Shown: one piece after another, positions 62,408 to 64,000 of the stretch
Layout of the letters: each line of letters opens with the position of its first letter
How positions within the stretch are numbered: the stretch's first letter is position 1
Assembly: GCA_028224375.1 (NCBI GenBank)
Contig: JAOIVW010000003.1
Location: 1-64,000 of the forward strand
Length of the DNA: 64,000 nucleotides
Direction: 5' to 3'
Source of the DNA: Hellea sp.
Lineage (GTDB): Bacteria; Pseudomonadota; Alphaproteobacteria; Caulobacterales; Maricaulaceae
Program-made: the position numbers and the translations under genes
Notes under the pieces: generated by a model
Told to the model about the DNA's origin: nothing
Seen by the model: only the letters and a program-made list of their open reading frames with translations
Database searches by the model: none

Positions 62408-63702
62408 TGCGCCTCGGAGGTCGCATTCAGGCGGCGGCAGAGGTTCTCGAAGACATTCTTGAGCGTAAAACGCCTGCCACGATGGCATTGCGCGATTGGG
62501 GTAAGGCTCACCGTTTTGCAGGCTCTAAAGATCGCTCGGCGATTGGGAATTATGTCCATGATGCGCTGCGCTGTAAAAGCTCGCTCGCCTTTCGGATGGA
62601 TAGCGAAATACCGCGTGCCTTAGCATTGGCCTCTGCCGTATTCATGGGGGGTAAGACGCCTCAGGAGCTTGTCGAAGCTTTTGACGGAGATAAGCATGCG
62701 CCGTCTAAACTTAGCGATGAAGAGCTGGCAAAGCTTGGCGGCGCCATCAATCTGGACGGCGCGCCTGATTGGGTGAAAGCTGATGTTCCCGAATGGATTT
62801 GGCCTGCCTTTGAAAATAACTTTGGCGAAGAGGCTGTGGCCGAGGGGCAGGCCTTGACAGCACGTCCTCCGCTGGACTTGCGTATTAATGCTATCAAGTC
62901 TCACCCCGCGCGGGAGCTTGGAAAGCTTGAAGGCCAAGGCGCAAAACCCTGCGATATTTCGCCTGTGGGTTTGCGTATCAAAGCTCTAGCGGGCGACGGG
63001 CGTCTACCCAATATCCAAATTGAAGAAGGCTACCAAACGGGCGCGGTTGAAATCCAAGATGAAGGCTCTCAAATCGTAAGTTTGCTTGTTGATGCGCGTC
63101 CTGGCGAGAGGGTTCTAGATTATTGCGCGGGCGGGGGCGGGAAGTCTCTGGCGCTTGCAGCAGACATGCAAAACCAAGGCAGTGTATACGGCTTTGATAT
63201 CGACAAGCGCCGTCTCGCGCCGCTCTATCAACGTGCGCAACGGGCAGGGGCTGATATTATAGATGTCCGTCAACCGCCGTCTGAAGGCTTAAAAGACTTA
63301 GTTGGCAAGATGGACCGTGTTCTGATTGATGCGCCTTGTACAGGTGTCGGCACATGGCGGCGTAAACCTGATGCAAAATGGCGATTGAATGAAGACGCGC
63401 TTGTGCGCCGCAATAATGAGCAACGCTCTGTGCTGAATAGCGCTAAGGGCTTTGTGAAAAAGGGCGGGCTGATGTTCTATGTGACATGCTCCATGCTCGC
63501 TGAAGAAAACGAAGCGCAGGTTTACGCCTTTTTAGAAGATAATGATAATTTCACTCTGCTCTCGGCAGGTGAAGTTTGGGAAGAGAAATTCGGCGTAGAT
63601 GCGCCTAAGCCTTGGTCGGCAGATGGCTGCACACTGACACTGACCCCCGCATCGACAAATACAGACGGCTTCTTTTTTGCCGTTATGGAGAGACACGCAT
63701 GA
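62407..63702 (+). CDS. rsmB: RsmB-like rRNA (cytosine-5-) methyltransferase
   Basis: 431 residues from ATG 62407, coupled to the MAPEG stop; the longer frame from 62371 lies inside that gene. NOL1/NOP2/Sun family: N-terminal NusB-like helical region (1-150), then SAM site [16 protein letters not shown] (about 237), the catalytic pair [15 protein letters not shown] (about 310) and [13 protein letters not shown] (about 359). Targets C967 of 16S rRNA in E. coli RsmB; the exact site here is inference. Overlaps guaA by 4 bases. Confidence 0.92.
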   Translation: MRLGGRIQAAAEVLEDILERKTPATMALRDWGKAHRFAGSKDRSAIGNYVHDALRCKSSLAFRMDSEIPRALALASAVFMGGKTPQELVEAFDGDKHAPSKLSDEELAKLGGAINLDGAPDWVKADVPEWIWPAFENNFGEEAVAEGQALTARPPLDLRINAIKSHPARELGKLEGQGAKPCDISPVGLRIKALAGDGRLPNIQIEEGYQTGAVEIQDEGSQIVSLLVDARPGERVLDYCAGGGGKSLALAADMQNQGSVYGFDIDKRRLAPLYQRAQRAGADIIDVRQPPSEGLKDLVGKMDRVLIDAPCTGVGTWRRKPDAKWRLNEDALVRRNNEQRSVLNSAKGFVKKGGLMFYVTCSMLAEENEAQVYAFLEDNDNFTLLSAGEVWEEKFGVDAPKPWSADGCTLTLTPASTNTDGFFFAVMERHA

Positions 63703-64000
63703 CAACAGATACGCAACACGAACAGCTGTTGATTATCGATTTTGGTTCACAGGTCACAAAGCTCATCGCAAGACGGGTAAGGGAGAGCGGGGTCTATTCC
63801 GAGGTTCACCCGTTTAACCGCGTTGATAAGTCCATGCTTGAAGCCTTTAATCCCAAAGCCATTATCTTATCGGGCGGCCCCAATAGCGTGACAGGCGTCG
63901 GAACACCGCGTGCGGATGAGCATGTATGGAAGATGGGCGTGCCAGTTCTCGGCATTTGTTACGGTCAGCAAACAATGTGCGAGCAGCTTGGCGGCTCCGT
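63699..64000 (+). CDS. guaA: GMP synthase, 3' end outside the window
   Basis: About 100 residues visible of roughly 520. The N-terminal glutamine amidotransferase domain: [31 protein letters not shown] and the nucleophile Cys in [17 protein letters not shown]. Converts XMP to GMP, completing the pathway begun by guaB in the same operon. ATGA overlap with rsmB; GGAGAG site upstream. Confidence 0.97.
   Translation, partial: MTTDTQHEQLLIIDFGSQVTKLIARRVRESGVYSEVHPFNRVDKSMLEAFNPKAIILSGGPNSVTGVGTPRADEHVWKMGVPVLGICYGQQTMCEQLGGS

Overview
This window reads as a core chromosomal segment of a marine, Hyphomonadales/Caulobacterales-like alphaproteobacterium of middling GC content. The evidence is conserved alphaproteobacterial neighbourhoods: recG next to sdhE-mfd, cysG-DUF2849-cysI-cysH, ihfA-merR, guaB-MAPEG-rsmB-guaA, and an NDUFS4-type complex I subunit. 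The exact genus is inference. There is no phage, transposase, integrase, rRNA or CRISPR array. Genes are dense, often overlap by 1-14 bases, and many starts are decided by a Shine-Dalgarno match.

Layout. 1-5.7 kb: a partial DUF2799 gene, a small lipoprotein, an Lrp/AsnC regulator divergent from an arginine succinyltransferase-like gene plus glutaryl-CoA dehydrogenase, and three tandem paralogous secreted proteins. 5.7-16.5 kb: asd, a ParD/ParE-type toxin-antitoxin pair with a visible promoter/operator, rpsU, ihfA-merR, tRNA-Pro, ctaA, a methyltransferase, a 26-residue membrane peptide gene, rplM-rpsI, argC and an AlaC/DapL-like aminotransferase. 16.5-28 kb: recJ behind a 16-codon leader ORF, tRNAs Glu, Pro and Arg, a HerA-like ATPase, an NDUFS4 homologue, a sulfur amino-acid operon (cysK-sseA-metC) ending in a CE15-type glucuronoyl esterase, kdsA and a DUF3089 hydrolase. 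28-41 kb: DUF502, recG, sdhE-mfd, a degenerate GGDEF protein, an ACE-like M2 peptidase, hemH, and thrC coupled to a P-loop kinase. 41-47 kb: the assimilatory sulfite operon cysG-DUF2849-cysI-(DUF934-cysH) under a divergent XRE-cupin regulator. 47-54 kb: a complete histidine operon. 54-64 kb: a flavin monooxygenase, an RlmL-like methyltransferase, a SulP transporter, ppx-rlmE, and guaB-MAPEG-rsmB-guaA, cut by the window edge.

The most unusual region is the histidine operon. It carries all steps visible here in the order TrpR-like regulator, hisG (long form), hisD, a hisC-hisB fusion, hisH, hisA, hisF and hisIE. This matches the compact gammaproteobacterial (Xanthomonas/Escherichia-like) order rather than the split alphaproteobacterial one, which suggests transfer of a whole operon. 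The expected histidinol-phosphate phosphatase domain is missing exactly where HisC joins HisB. A nested palindromic element sits between hisH and hisA, and its end appears to supply the hisA ribosome-binding site. A similar motif lies upstream of the TrpR-like gene and upstream of the neighbouring monooxygenase, which suggests a small regulon.

Sulfur metabolism is a second theme. The window combines sulfite/APS reduction, siroheme synthesis, cysteine synthase, cystathionine lyase, mercaptopyruvate sulfurtransferase and a SulP permease, and both cys promoters contain perfect palindromes.
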